Below, one piece after another: positions 43,372 through 52,787 of a stretch of 64,000 nt of DNA (position 1 is the stretch's first letter; each line of letters begins with the position of its first letter). The stretch lies in contig NZ_CP042437.1 of assembly GCF_007971525.1 (NCBI RefSeq), positions 2,914,001-2,978,000 on the forward strand, read 5' to 3'. The translations under genes were made by a program, and so were the position numbers. This DNA is from Mucilaginibacter ginsenosidivorax (GTDB lineage Bacteria; Bacteroidota; Bacteroidia; Sphingobacteriales; Sphingobacteriaceae). A model generated the notes under the pieces. The model had not been told where the DNA came from. It did not search any database and saw nothing but the letters and a program-made list of their open reading frames with translations.

Positions 43372-43835
43372 GATTAGAGTAGAAGTCTCTTAATTAACCC
43401 GATGAAAATTTTTTAGGGCCCGACGCGACTAAGTGAGGTGCACTTCGCTGACTTAGGCATCAACGTCTAATTTAAGAAAATTATCTCTATTTTACTACTT
43501 ATAGGAATAAAATGCAATTTGTAGCTTAATAAAGCTCCTTTATTACCCCCCCCCAATAGGAAACCTTCTTAATTGTTAATAGCGCGGTTAGCTCCATAAA
43601 ATACCCCAAAGATGTTATGGTTACCATTTGGCTGCAAGGCTATTTTTGAATAAACATAAACGCCTGTTTAATAATGCAGACGACAATTGTTACAGATTAG
43701 TTAGTTCTAAAAATTTTGCCGCGTTGGATAAAACAGCGTGGCTTTTGTAGAAGGGCTATTTGGCAAGATGTCAGGATGCTCGGCGGCGTTGCAAAATGCG
43801 CTAATTAATATCAATCAACACCACGCATAAACCCT
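43372..43835. other. Divergent intergenic region between the kinase and three secreted-protein genes
   Basis: No gene is seen. It holds an imperfect palindrome at about 43427-43460 (CTAAGTGAGGTGCACTTCGC and on), a C9 tract near 43546, and TATTTTTG at 43641-43648 as a possible -7 box towards the plus strand. No well-spaced -33 box was found. Confidence 0.5.
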
Positions 43836-44792
43836 ATGACAATGACCCGAAAAACACCCTATTTTAAGATCTTACAATTTGGACAAAAAAAAGCTCCATC
43901 TGGCTGTTACCCAAACTCCAATTTATTAAACGGTTGTAATTTTATAGCCAGGACAGGTATCTTTATCATGATCCTTTGCTGCGTTAAACCTAACGCCCTC
44001 CTGGCTCAAACCTCATTTGAAGGATCGATGTCTGCGAAATTCGACTCATTGTTTCATAACCAGGGGGCAGTAGTGCGCAAAAAAACACTTTATAATAACG
44101 GTGCACCAACAAGCCTGATGTCTCCTACCGGATTTGGCGGTAACGGCACTTATATTTATGGCGGCCTGGGCGGCGTTTATCCGGAACAGTACCGAAATAA
44201 TAAAGCTGATCTGATAGCTTTTGGCGGCCTTAGCTTTGGCGACCCGATAAAGTATGTAAACATCGCCTTAGGCCTCAATATGACTGATGTTCATAAATTT
44301 CAAGATTTCTCGGGCAATTTTAGCATAAGCAGGCTGCTGCCCGGTGGTAGCAGCATCTCGGTAGGCGGCTTGCAGCTTTTTGCCAACAAACGCGAGTCCG
44401 ATTCGCCGTCATCAACTTTTTATGCGGCGTTCAGCCATGCTGTGCAAGGGCTACCTTCAAAAACGCCTGGGGCATCTGCATTATCATATACTATTGGTTT
44501 TGGCACGGGCCGCTTCCGCGATAAAAGCCCGGCCGATGTTTTAAATGATAAAGGCTTACACGGCACATCGGTATTCGCAGGTATTTCTTACGAAATTATT
44601 TATCGCGTAAATCTAAATGCCGAGTGGTACGGTACTAACCTTGGGCTGTCGGCCGGTTTCCGTCCATTTAAAAACCCGCTTTCATTCAGCATAGGAGCCT
44701 CTAACTTAGTCACTTCGTACTCGGGCGATAGGGTAAGCATGATATTTATGATGGGCTATCCTTTATCGGTAAGCAGGCTTGTGTCAAAATAA
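43836..44792 (+). CDS. Predicted small outer-membrane beta-barrel or surface protein, unknown
   Basis: The 318-residue protein has a long N-terminus with a hydrophobic segment ending in a likely signal cleavage site (FIMILCCVKPNALLAQ). It continues as Gly- and aromatic-rich alternating strands (GGNGTYIYGGLGGVYPEQY, ISVGGLQLFANK, SLSAGFRPFKNPLSFSIG-like) typical of an 8-12 strand barrel. The start at 43836 leaves about 40 residues before the hydrophobic core, so a later start is possible, but no better ATG is seen. It heads a set of three genes for exported proteins on one strand. I do not recognise the family. Confidence 0.6.
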   Translation: MTMTRKTPYFKILQFGQKKAPSGCYPNSNLLNGCNFIARTGIFIMILCCVKPNALLAQTSFEGSMSAKFDSLFHNQGAVVRKKTLYNNGAPTSLMSPTGFGGNGTYIYGGLGGVYPEQYRNNKADLIAFGGLSFGDPIKYVNIALGLNMTDVHKFQDFSGNFSISRLLPGGSSISVGGLQLFANKRESDSPSSTFYAAFSHAVQGLPSKTPGASALSYTIGFGTGRFRDKSPADVLNDKGLHGTSVFAGISYEIIYRVNLNAEWYGTNLGLSAGFRPFKNPLSFSIGASNLVTSYSGDRVSMIFMMGYPLSVSRLVSK

Positions 44793-44841
44793 CGTATACC
44801 AACGTGTTAATAACCATAACCTATAAAAAAGTACTTAAAAC

Positions 44842-45441
44842 ATGAAAAAACTTAATTACATATTACCTATATTGTTTTTGACAACAGGCGCTAAGTTGGC
44901 ATACTCACAAGTCAATAATAATTCCGATTGGAAAGTCCCTGTCCCCAGCCACTCTGATTGGAACGTACCCGCGCCGCAATTGCTACCGGAAAAAATATCG
45001 GATATACCCTCCATTTTGCCGCCCAATTTTCTGGTAAAAACGGTGATGGAAATTATGCCGCCCCTGCCCGAAGGAGGATCATTTGCACCACCACCGCCCT
45101 ATTTAATTACCTCGTTTAAAAAAGATCCCGGTAATAATAAAAGGGTTAGCGATGCTGACGAAGAATATATAGCAAAACTTAAAAAAGCGCTGGCCGACAG
45201 GCAGTGCTGTTGTTGTTGCCCGCCGTTGGTGCCAAAGAAAAAGCCAAAAGTAAAACCGGCTGTACATAAGCATAAAAAGCCATTAAAAGCCAGCATAAAA
45301 CATACGCTTGCAATTAAGCCTAAGATTGTAAAACCGGCGTCGGCCAAGGTAAAAACGAGGTACATTATAAGGTACAGGTACAAACCGTATAGCTGCGGAT
45401 GTGCCGTCAACGCACCACTTGATACAAGCAGGACCAAGTAA
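44842..45441 (+). CDS. Exported Pro/Lys-rich protein with five consecutive cysteines, unknown
   Basis: The 199-residue protein has a signal peptide (KKLNYILPILFLTTGAKLAYS), a twin SDWKVPVP / SDWNVPAP motif, Pro-rich stretches (PEGGSFAPPPPYL), then RQCCCCCPPLVPKKK with five adjacent Cys near 120-124. A very basic Lys/His/Ala tail follows (VHKHKKPLKASIKH), then RYIIRYRYKPYSCGC. The DNA reads TGC TGT TGT TGT TGC, so the run is not a sequencing-style homopolymer. It resembles no family I know. Metal or heme binding, or cross-linking in the envelope, are possibilities. The gene stands 49 bases after the barrel gene and 37 before the next exported protein. Confidence 0.6.
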   Translation: MKKLNYILPILFLTTGAKLAYSQVNNNSDWKVPVPSHSDWNVPAPQLLPEKISDIPSILPPNFLVKTVMEIMPPLPEGGSFAPPPPYLITSFKKDPGNNKRVSDADEEYIAKLKKALADRQCCCCCPPLVPKKKPKVKPAVHKHKKPLKASIKHTLAIKPKIVKPASAKVKTRYIIRYRYKPYSCGCAVNAPLDTSRTK

Positions 45442-45478
45442 TAAAAATAATATACAAATCATCAAACAGTAACAGACA

Positions 45479-46318
45479 ATGAATATTTTTAATACAATTG
45501 GCAGGAAAGAAATAGCGGTAGCATTATTTCTTTTTACAGGTTTCAATGTATATGCCCAGCAAAACAACGAGGCGCCTAAACCGGTTGCCGGCAAAACTTA
45601 TCTTAAGCAAACTATTGTAAAATCAGAAAGCACACTGCAAAACGGTACAGCCAGCGTTAACATAAGTTCGTCGTCTGCTGTGACAAAAACATACAATTTT
45701 GAAGCATCATACGGTAACTCACTTAAGGCTAAAGTGGTAACCACTCAAATAACCGATACTATAAACTCGGGTAAAGATCATTTTTACTTTAGTTCAAACA
45801 AACCGGCAGACACATCGGGCCAGCTATCCGCGGCGCTTCGTGCGGTTGTTGGCGCTGAAGACATTTATATACTTGACGGGCAAGGCAACGTAGCAGGCAT
45901 ACAAAAGAGCGCGCCGGTATCTGTTGTTGATTCAATCATGAGTTTTGCAGGTTTAGAACGCGAGGAACTTACGGTAGGAAAAAAATTTCCTTTAATAGTC
46001 GACATCGCTAAATTGAAAGACCTTGAGCCCAGTAAGAGATGGGGAGATACGGTATCAGATATACGGGGCAAAACAGTTGGCGAATATTGGCTGCAAAGCA
46101 ATAACAAAGCGGTTACTGTACTTGCATTTATTAAAACAACTAACGATGATAAATTAAACACGCATTCAACAGGAACTTATACCATTGATAATGCCAGTGG
46201 AATAGTTCTTAAAAGAGAGATACAACATTTTACAACAGGATACCAGATGTTCCAGGGCAAGCCTTTTATCTCTACCCGAAGGTCCACTGTTACAGAGATC
46301 TGTAGTTTGGTAGATTAA
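45479..46318 (+). CDS. Exported protein of unknown function (possibly DUF6263-like)
   Basis: The 279-residue protein has a signal peptide (GRKEIAVALFLFTGFNVYA) and a beta-rich body: YLKQTIVKSESTLQNG, KTYNFEASYGNSLKAKVV, VDSIMSFAGLEREELTVGKK, WGDTVSDIRGKTVGEYWL, GTYTIDNASGIVLKREIQ. The pattern of paired beta strands with a late T-G-x-Y-x-I-D segment recalls periplasmic DUF6263-type proteins, but this is a weak match by eye. It is the last of three exported-protein genes and is followed by a tRNA-like fragment and a terminator. Confidence 0.55.
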   Translation: MNIFNTIGRKEIAVALFLFTGFNVYAQQNNEAPKPVAGKTYLKQTIVKSESTLQNGTASVNISSSSAVTKTYNFEASYGNSLKAKVVTTQITDTINSGKDHFYFSSNKPADTSGQLSAALRAVVGAEDIYILDGQGNVAGIQKSAPVSVVDSIMSFAGLEREELTVGKKFPLIVDIAKLKDLEPSKRWGDTVSDIRGKTVGEYWLQSNNKAVTVLAFIKTTNDDKLNTHSTGTYTIDNASGIVLKREIQHFTTGYQMFQGKPFISTRRSTVTEICSLVD

Positions 46319-46390
46319 GCACTGGCAGACTACCCGGGAGTATTTGCAACGTAATCTTGAATCATTGCCAAACCCTCAAAAAAGCTTTAG

Positions 46391-46417
46391 ATTGGTCCTC
46401 TCCCGTCTACATCGAAA
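46391..46417 (+). other. Fragment resembling the 3' end of a tRNA gene (possible att-like copy)
   Basis: GTCCTCTCCCGTCTACATCG here aligns with GTCCTGCTCCCGCTACATTG at the end of the initiator tRNA (from 38428), differing by single insertions and substitutions. The following bases (GAAA, then a GCCTCAAAT hairpin) match what follows the tRNA as well. No upstream tRNA body is present. Confidence 0.55.
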
Positions 46418-46418
46418 T

Positions 46419-46450
46419 AAAAGCCTCAAATCTTCTGATTTGAGGCTTTT
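46419..46450. terminator. Bidirectional terminator before the ABC exporter genes
   Basis: AAAAGCCTCAAATC and GATTTGAGGCTTTT form a perfect 14-bp stem with a TTCT loop, with T-rich sequence on both sides. It serves the convergent secreted-protein genes and the exporter operon, and closely resembles the tRNA terminator at 38454. Confidence 0.85.
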
Positions 46451-46535
46451 TGTCAGGCTGTACACTTCAAAAAACATCCAGGAATATACCGTATACCTGC
46501 GAAAAAACCGCGAGCGTTAAATATTTATTTGGTGG

Positions 46536-47219
46536 CTAAAGTTCTGATATAATTTTCCCGTCTTCCATCCTGATGGTCCGGTCGGCGCGTTTTGCAAAAT
46601 CCGGGTCGTGGGTTACTACCAGGATTGTTTGCTTGTTTTGCAGACAAATGTCTTTTAAAATTTCAAAAACAACATCGCTGTTCTTTTTATCCAGGTTTCC
46701 GGTAGGTTCATCGCCCATAATAATTAGCGGGTCGTTGATTAGCGCGCGCGCAATTGCTACACGCTGCTTTTGCCCGCCGCTAAGCTGGCTGGCATTTTTG
46801 AGCGCCTGGTCATATATTCCCAGGGTTTTTAAATGCTGCATTGCCTTTTCTTCTATTACTTCGTTGGCGTATTTACCCAGTTTCATGGCTGGCAGCATCA
46901 CGTTTTTGAGCACATTAAACTCCTGGATGAGGTAATGAAACTGAAATACAAACCCTATCTTTTGATTGCGGACAATGGCCAGCTCGGCATTGTTTTTTTT
47001 ACCGAGAGTTTCATTATCCAACAGCAATTCGCCTTCATAATCAGTATCCATAGTAGATAAGACATAAAGCAGGGTTGATTTACCACAACCAGATTTGCCC
47101 GTAATTGAAACAAAGCTACCCCGGTTGATGCTGAAGTTGATATCCGTAAGTACGCGAAAGCGTACCGGATCTAAAAAATACTTATTAATATTAATTGCCT
47201 GTAAAACCGGTGTATCCAT
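46536..47219 (-). CDS. ABC transporter ATPase (LolD/MacB type)
   Basis: The 227-residue ATPase has Walker A (SITGKSGCGKSTLLYVLSTM), Q-loop (FVFQFHYLIQEFNVLKNVML), signature (LSGGQKQRVAIARALI), Walker B (IIMGDEPTGNLD) and H-loop (VVTHDPDFAKRAD). The E-F-N-V-L-K-N-V-M-L-P form is typical of the LolD/MacB/FtsE group that drives periplasmic permeases without moving substrate through the inner membrane. Its ATG overlaps the permease stop by one base (TAATG), so the two are translationally coupled. Confidence 0.93.
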   Translation of the reverse strand: MDTPVLQAININKYFLDPVRFRVLTDINFSINRGSFVSITGKSGCGKSTLLYVLSTMDTDYEGELLLDNETLGKKNNAELAIVRNQKIGFVFQFHYLIQEFNVLKNVMLPAMKLGKYANEVIEEKAMQHLKTLGIYDQALKNASQLSGGQKQRVAIARALINDPLIIMGDEPTGNLDKKNSDVVFEILKDICLQNKQTILVVTHDPDFAKRADRTIRMEDGKIISEL

Positions 47220-48478
47220 TATTTCCCCCTTATTATAGCAACCGGGTCAATCTTTGCAGCCTTACGGGCCGGAAACAGGCCGGCAAAATAAGTGGTAACC
47301 AGCGCGAAGCTTATACCAATTAAATAATAGATAAGGCCAAAATTTACCGGGTAAGTTTTAATAGTTGGCAATGCCGAAGTTTCGAACGGAATATGACTGA
47401 TAATAACCGACAAACAATAGCCTAATATTAACCCGATGATGCCGCCAACTACCCCCAACACCATGGACAGTTGAATAAATATAGCTTTAACATCGCTGCC
47501 CGAAAAGCCGGTGGCCTTTAATATCGCTATGGCGTCCATTTTTTCATAGATGAGCATATTCAATATGTTGTATATCCCGAAGCCGGCAACAATAAGTAAG
47601 GTAACACTTACACTATAGGCAATGGTGTTTCGTACAGTAGTGCCGGTTTCAAACTGTGCATTGGCCGTTTGCACATCGGTTGCGCTTACATCAAATAAAC
47701 GGGCATATTCCCTGGCAACTGCCGGTGCAAGGGCAATATCTTTTAGTTTAACTTGTATATCGGTTATGTAATTTGCCGGCTTACCCTGTAGTTTTTGCGC
47801 CGTTTGTATCGATGTAAAGCTTTGCACATCATCCACTTCGGCTATCCCGAATTGCACAATCCCCACAATTTTCAGCATGGCCCGGTCTCCGTCGGGCGTG
47901 GTAACCTGTATTACATCGCCTATTTTAACAATTAGCTTATCTGCAAGTCCCTTGCCAATTATTATACTGTTACTCACAGTATTCAAATTGGATATAGTGC
48001 CCTCAATAATGTTGTCATTTAAGTTAAACAGCTTTTGTTCAAGATCAACATCAACCCCATCAATTACACCCGATAGCTGAATAGTACCGCTGTTAAAAAA
48101 TACTGTGGTACTTGTTTTAGGGGCCACGTCAACTACACGCTCATCTGCCCGGATGGTTTTAATGATACTGTTGGCATTATATATCTGTTTTCCCTCGTCC
48201 TTAGGCTTTACCGACAGGATAAAATTCCGGAAACCGGTAAACTCGGCTGCACGGTTAATGGGTTGCGTTTTTGAAGGGGCAATAGCATTATATAGCCTGA
48301 TATGAGGGGTGCGGTTAATAATCAGGCTATCTAACATTTTGTTTAAGCCGGTCATGAAACTAATAAGGGCTATAAACATGGCAATACCAAAGGTAACGCC
48401 GGCCGCCGCCACAATTGATTGTTTCAGGCGCGCCATTAATAAGGCAAGGGCGATATTTAAGAGCAACGCTGTTTTCAT
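47219..48478 (-). CDS. ABC transporter permease (FtsX/MacB type)
   Basis: The 419-residue protein has an N-terminal helix, a large periplasmic MacB-like core (about 50-280; TISNLNTVSNSIIIGKGLAD) and three C-terminal helices (AYSVSVTLLIVAGFGIYNIL, LSMVLGVVGGIIGLILGYCL, GLIYYLIGISFALVTTYFAG), the FtsX layout. It starts directly after the adaptor stop codon. With the ATPase and adaptor it forms a MacAB-like tripartite export system; the substrate may be a peptide, antibiotic or lipid. Confidence 0.9.
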   Translation of the reverse strand: MKTALLLNIALALLMARLKQSIVAAAGVTFGIAMFIALISFMTGLNKMLDSLIINRTPHIRLYNAIAPSKTQPINRAAEFTGFRNFILSVKPKDEGKQIYNANSIIKTIRADERVVDVAPKTSTTVFFNSGTIQLSGVIDGVDVDLEQKLFNLNDNIIEGTISNLNTVSNSIIIGKGLADKLIVKIGDVIQVTTPDGDRAMLKIVGIVQFGIAEVDDVQSFTSIQTAQKLQGKPANYITDIQVKLKDIALAPAVAREYARLFDVSATDVQTANAQFETGTTVRNTIAYSVSVTLLIVAGFGIYNILNMLIYEKMDAIAILKATGFSGSDVKAIFIQLSMVLGVVGGIIGLILGYCLSVIISHIPFETSALPTIKTYPVNFGLIYYLIGISFALVTTYFAGLFPARKAAKIDPVAIIRGK

Positions 48479-49564
48479 TTAATCGGGTTTATAAATGGTT
48501 TCCAGCGTATCCAGGCCATACAATATCTGCACGTTTGCCTCGTCTTGCACACCCGTTGTTACCTTTTTTTTAACATCGCCTTTTAGCCATACACAATTGT
48601 TTTTATCCAGGTAGCTCCTGGGAATAAGAATGGCTTTTTTATTAACGCTAACTACTATATTAACCTCGGCCGTTAAATTAGGATAAAGCTTTGCAGGAGG
48701 GTTCAAAAACACGGCTTCCACCTTAAATGTGCGCGACCGCTCGTCCATTATGGGGTAAACTTTACTAACCTCCCCCAGGAATGTTTGTCCCTTGTAACTA
48801 TCCATCGTAATTTCAACCTGCTGGTGGAGTTTAACCTTTGTGATATCTTTTTCGTCAACATCCATCTCCAGGTAAAAATGATCGGGTTTCCCTAAAATGC
48901 ATAGCGGCGTTTGTGTGGTAATCAGCCCGCCTTTATTTTTAATTGCATCAAATACTTTTCCGTCAATGTCACTCTTAACTAAATAGTCGGTTTGCCGCTT
49001 TTTTGAGATACTATAATTTATTTTAGATAGCTGTAAATCGTTTTCCAGTTGCTTTTTCAATTGCGCTAAACTTGCAACGGCCTCATTGTAATTTATTTTC
49101 GATGTGGTAAATGCAAGGTGGCGCTGATCAAAATCTAACCGGGTGCCTATGTTTTGCTCCCATAAATTCTTTTGACGATAATAATTGGCCGAATCGAGCT
49201 GGTATTTTTCTTTAGCTGTTTGCACCTGGTACATCGCTTCCTGAACCCGTTCGGAGTTGACCCGGCTGTTTGATGTTGTAAAATCTAAAGCCTGGCGGGC
49301 ATTGGCCGCGTTTAGCTCGGCTTCCCGGCTTTCCAGTACAAAAAGTATATCTCCTGTTTTTACCAGGTCGCCGGGGCCTATATTAATTTGTTTTATAATA
49401 CCGGGCACGGTTGATAACACAGTGTATTGATCTTTTGCTTTAACATTTGCAGAAGCGTACAGCGACACAGTAATATCTTTTATAACTGCCCTGGTATGAT
49501 CTTTTTTTGACGAGCACGCACCAATTAAAAATAAAAGAGGAATACGGTAATTAACCAGTTTCAT
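48479..49564 (-). CDS. Periplasmic adaptor (MacA/HlyD type), lipoprotein
   Basis: The 361-residue protein, from the ATG at 49562-49564, has a lipoprotein signal (KLVNYRIPLLFLIGAC, lipobox Cys at 17), a biotinyl-lipoyl-like half (IGPGDLVKTGDILFVLESRE), a long coiled-coil hairpin (about 90-190; YQVQTAKEKYQLDSANYYRQ) and beta-barrel domains. It is the membrane-fusion subunit that links the permease to an outer-membrane channel. An upstream frame to 49660 is not used since the lipobox start is clear. No TolC gene follows, so the outer channel must be encoded elsewhere. Confidence 0.9.
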   Translation of the reverse strand: MKLVNYRIPLLFLIGACSSKKDHTRAVIKDITVSLYASANVKAKDQYTVLSTVPGIIKQINIGPGDLVKTGDILFVLESREAELNAANARQALDFTTSNSRVNSERVQEAMYQVQTAKEKYQLDSANYYRQKNLWEQNIGTRLDFDQRHLAFTTSKINYNEAVASLAQLKKQLENDLQLSKINYSISKKRQTDYLVKSDIDGKVFDAIKNKGGLITTQTPLCILGKPDHFYLEMDVDEKDITKVKLHQQVEITMDSYKGQTFLGEVSKVYPIMDERSRTFKVEAVFLNPPAKLYPNLTAEVNIVVSVNKKAILIPRSYLDKNNCVWLKGDVKKKVTTGVQDEANVQILYGLDTLETIYKPD

Positions 49565-49877
49565 TTTGACTATAAGTTTACATCTTCGGCCATCGCAAAT
49601 AACAACCGGTAAGCAGCCCGTAAAAAATGGAACCGGGCCTCCCGGTTCCATAATGTGCAATTGTCATCTCCGAAAGACGCTTCATGCATATCTACCGAAA
49701 CAGGAATAAATTCCATCCATCGGGTACTACAAACTTAGCATTTACCTAAGCGCGGGGATGTGAAACACGTCATTATTAAAACTGACTTTCGTCATTTCCT
49801 GTAAGCTATAACCTTAAACACATCAACCATGGAGCAGCTATCTGCAAAGGCGAACGTGCTTTTGTGACCACTCCTTT
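49565..49877. other. Intergenic stretch before the exporter operon
   Basis: About 310 bases with no gene or RNA recognised; it should carry the exporter promoter and the end of the barrel gene transcript. No clear consensus promoter or terminator was found. Confidence 0.5.
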
Positions 49878-52310
49878 TTAATTCGACAGATCATCATTCC
49901 TGATCTCGTTTTTGCTCTTTTTGATACCATCCCTTAAACCTCCAAAATTATAGTTCAGGCTAATGTTAAAGGACCGGAAATAGTCTCGGTTGGTGCTGTA
50001 TTGTGAAAAGGCTGCCCCAAAGGTTTGATTTTGATTGTTGCGGTATTTGGTGAATGGGTTTTTGATCCCTGCAGCAAAACCCAGCTTGTTTTTAATCAGT
50101 TCTTTGTTCACTCCAAATGCTGTACTCACCATCCCGTTTGATGTTCCCTGCAGGCCGTTGGGGTTGCGGCTTATTACATTCACATCTGCATTAATGCGCC
50201 AGCCGTTACTAACCTGGAAGGCATTAGATAAAGCAAGGAAATAGATGTAACGGTTGTTATGGACAATAACCCCATCATTTGGGCCAGATAACCATAGGTA
50301 CATCAGGTTGCCATTTAAATTCACGTTATACCATTTACTTACAGGGTAACCCATGTTAAAGTTAGCACCCAGGCTTTGGGCCTTGCCCACATTGGCATAA
50401 GTGGTGCTGGTTACCTGTGTTGCATTGTTAAAATGAGTAACTTTAAGATCGAGGTTGTTCATGAACGAATAATCAAGCCCGATATTTACTGATAACTTTT
50501 TGTTGTTGCTATAACCCGCCTGCACATCATTTAACACCACCGGACGAAGGTTTGGATTACCGGTTGATTCGATATTAGGGTTAGAGTTATCGATATATGG
50601 GTTCAGCCTGTTTATTCCCGGCCTTCTTATCCGTTGGGAAAAACCGAAATTGACACTACTCTCGTTCTTGAAATTCTTGCTTACTGCAAATGACGGAACA
50701 ACATTAAGGTAATTTTGATCAGCAACAGACCCGGATGAAGTGAAATCGGCCCGTATCACAGTTTGCTCAAGCCGTACCCCGGCACTAATGTTCCAGCTTT
50801 TTAATGAAACCTGGTAAGAGTTGTATGCGCTGTACACATTTTGAGTATTGGTATACAAGTCTGATAGCGATGGGTTCAATTCAAACTCGCCGCTGGCAGG
50901 GTTTAATGAGTTGTACCTGAAATCACTTGCATTGTTTCTGAATATAGCCTTTACTCCGGCTTCCATATTTACCATTTTTACCGGTGTCACAAAATCTACC
51001 TGAACGGTTTGCTCCCTGAATTTTTCGTGATTATATTGTTTATAATTTGGCGCTGCCTGGTTAACCTGGTTTAAAAAGCTGATTTCTGTATTCTGATCGC
51101 TGGGGTTTGTACTATATTGATAAGAAAATGTCAGCAAGCGGTTCTTTACAGCTTTAAAGCCCAACTGGTAATTAAGCGCTGCATCAATACCATAAGATGT
51201 GCCTGTATTATTATTTGTAAGGTCATAATGTTGCGGTTGTATATTGGCCCCATTTAAAGCAGAAGAAAGGCTGCTGCTGCCGTTTGAACGGTTCCCATTG
51301 ATATTGAACTGACCGGAGATGAGTTTAAGCGAGTCGATTTCATAACTTAACTGTGTGCCGAAATAGGCATTTTTATTATTTGATTTACCAAAACCCTCCT
51401 GTTGCAAATTTCCGGCAGATTCACCTGAACTTGTCCTGTTGTTGGAAAAACTGGTTTGCGGAGAATTATATATACTTGCCCCGCCAAATGCCGAAACACC
51501 AAATTTGCCCATTTTAGCGGTAAATGAACCGCCAACTCCCGGCCCGCCGGTTGGCCCGCTTTCATTTACATTCAGTGTTCCGTTATAGCCATCGTTCACT
51601 TTTTTATCGGTGATGATATTAATAATACCAGCCAGGCCTTCGGCATCGTATTTAGCCGGAGGTATGGTGATCACTTCAATTTTCCGGATGGTAGAAGCGG
51701 GCATGCTTCTGAGTATGGCAGTCAGGTTACCATTCACCATGGTCGAAGGTTTGCCATTAATGAGCACCTTATAACTGGAATTTCCTTTTAGCAAAATATT
51801 GTCGCTGCCATCTAACGAGATAAAGGGAATTTTATGCATCATGCCTAAAACGCTGCTTCCTTTGCTTTCCGGGTCAGCTTTCAGGTCATAAACAACCCTA
51901 TCGGCCTTTTGATTAATGATGGGCCTGTCGGCAGTAATTGCCACCTCTTTTAACGAGGTAACTTGTGCTGCAAGGTAAATGTTGCCCAGGCTGGTGTTAT
52001 CAGCCAGATCAACAGCAACAGCTTTTTGCCGATAGCCTACAGCCACAATGGTTATATGATAACGCATTTTTTGTAATGCCGAAAAAACAAACAGGCCGCT
52101 ATCTTTTGTCACCATAGCCCGCACCGGCTCTCCCTTTTCGTCTTTTAACCTAACGGTGATGAATGACAACGGTTCATGACTAACAGAATCAATTATTTTA
52201 CCGGATAAGCGATATGCTCCTGGTGCCGATTGCGCCAGCGTAGCTTTATTGAGCATTAATAATACACTGATAATTAATACTATGCAGATGGAATTAAGTT
52301 TAGTTTTCAT
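49878..52310 (-). CDS. TonB-receptor-like outer-membrane barrel protein (OMP_b-brl_3 type)
   Basis: The 810-residue protein has a signal peptide (ICIVLIISVLLMLNKATLAQ), a carboxypeptidase-regulatory-like domain (YRLSGKIIDSVSHEPLSFIT), a plug (GSSVLGMMHKIPFISLDGSD, ILLKGNSSYKVLINGKPSTM, IPPAKYDAEGLAGIINIITD) and a large barrel (SQRIRRPGINRLNPYIDNSN). This matches the family with an outer-membrane beta-barrel of PF14905 type. These resemble TonB receptors but their cargo is mostly unknown. It shares strand and neighbourhood with the exporter operon, 313 bases away. Confidence 0.88.
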   Translation of the reverse strand: MKTKLNSICIVLIISVLLMLNKATLAQSAPGAYRLSGKIIDSVSHEPLSFITVRLKDEKGEPVRAMVTKDSGLFVFSALQKMRYHITIVAVGYRQKAVAVDLADNTSLGNIYLAAQVTSLKEVAITADRPIINQKADRVVYDLKADPESKGSSVLGMMHKIPFISLDGSDNILLKGNSSYKVLINGKPSTMVNGNLTAILRSMPASTIRKIEVITIPPAKYDAEGLAGIINIITDKKVNDGYNGTLNVNESGPTGGPGVGGSFTAKMGKFGVSAFGGASIYNSPQTSFSNNRTSSGESAGNLQQEGFGKSNNKNAYFGTQLSYEIDSLKLISGQFNINGNRSNGSSSLSSALNGANIQPQHYDLTNNNTGTSYGIDAALNYQLGFKAVKNRLLTFSYQYSTNPSDQNTEISFLNQVNQAAPNYKQYNHEKFREQTVQVDFVTPVKMVNMEAGVKAIFRNNASDFRYNSLNPASGEFELNPSLSDLYTNTQNVYSAYNSYQVSLKSWNISAGVRLEQTVIRADFTSSGSVADQNYLNVVPSFAVSKNFKNESSVNFGFSQRIRRPGINRLNPYIDNSNPNIESTGNPNLRPVVLNDVQAGYSNNKKLSVNIGLDYSFMNNLDLKVTHFNNATQVTSTTYANVGKAQSLGANFNMGYPVSKWYNVNLNGNLMYLWLSGPNDGVIVHNNRYIYFLALSNAFQVSNGWRINADVNVISRNPNGLQGTSNGMVSTAFGVNKELIKNKLGFAAGIKNPFTKYRNNQNQTFGAAFSQYSTNRDYFRSFNISLNYNFGGLRDGIKKSKNEIRNDDLSN

Positions 52311-52416
52311 TGTGATAAAAATTTTAATGGTAGAAAATATGGGATGTAGTTATCCATTAAGTGCTGTAAAGCGCTTTTAAAGGATGTAAAAAATTAATTG
52401 GATGTGTTAGCCGGGC

Positions 52417-52761
52417 CTATTGCTGCCTGCCTTTTTTTCGTTGAATGGCTAAATAATAGGTCAGGAAACCGGCGGCAATAAAGATTGTTTCGACGCCGTA
52501 TGGCAGGGGCGAATCTTCGGCACTGTAAGGAATGTATTGCATTGTTACCAAACCTATACCGGCAAAAAACAGGATGATGCCCCACTTTAATGATTCGGTA
52601 CCAAAGCCCGAGAGCTGTGCTAAAAATTTAACCGAGCTTTCATTCAGCGGACCGGCATCCAGTATCCTGTTCTTGAGCCTGTGATTAAACAGGGCAATAA
52701 TCAAAACGGCTAATATGATGAAAAACACTATGAGGATGATAAAAGGAAGTAACTGTTTCAT
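52417..52761 (-). CDS. Small membrane protein (DUF6249-like)
   Basis: The 114-residue protein has three hydrophobic segments (LLPFIILIVFFIILAVLIIA, WGIILFFAGIGLVTMQYI, YGVETIFIAAGFLTYYLAI). Small DUF6249-type proteins of this shape often stand beside ECF sigma genes in Bacteroidota. Here it is divergent from the sigma gene, with an 85-bp palindrome between. Function unknown; it may be part of the sigma/anti-sigma signalling group. Confidence 0.65.
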   Translation of the reverse strand: MKQLLPFIILIVFFIILAVLIIALFNHRLKNRILDAGPLNESSVKFLAQLSGFGTESLKWGIILFFAGIGLVTMQYIPYSAEDSPLPYGVETIFIAAGFLTYYLAIQRKKGRQQ

Positions 52762-52787
52762 GATGTTGTTATTTTAAATGATTTGAT

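Noticed and set aside
43427..43460. Palindrome as a kinase-regulator operator
   Set aside because: The arms are short and imperfect, and no second copy was found near the genes it would control.
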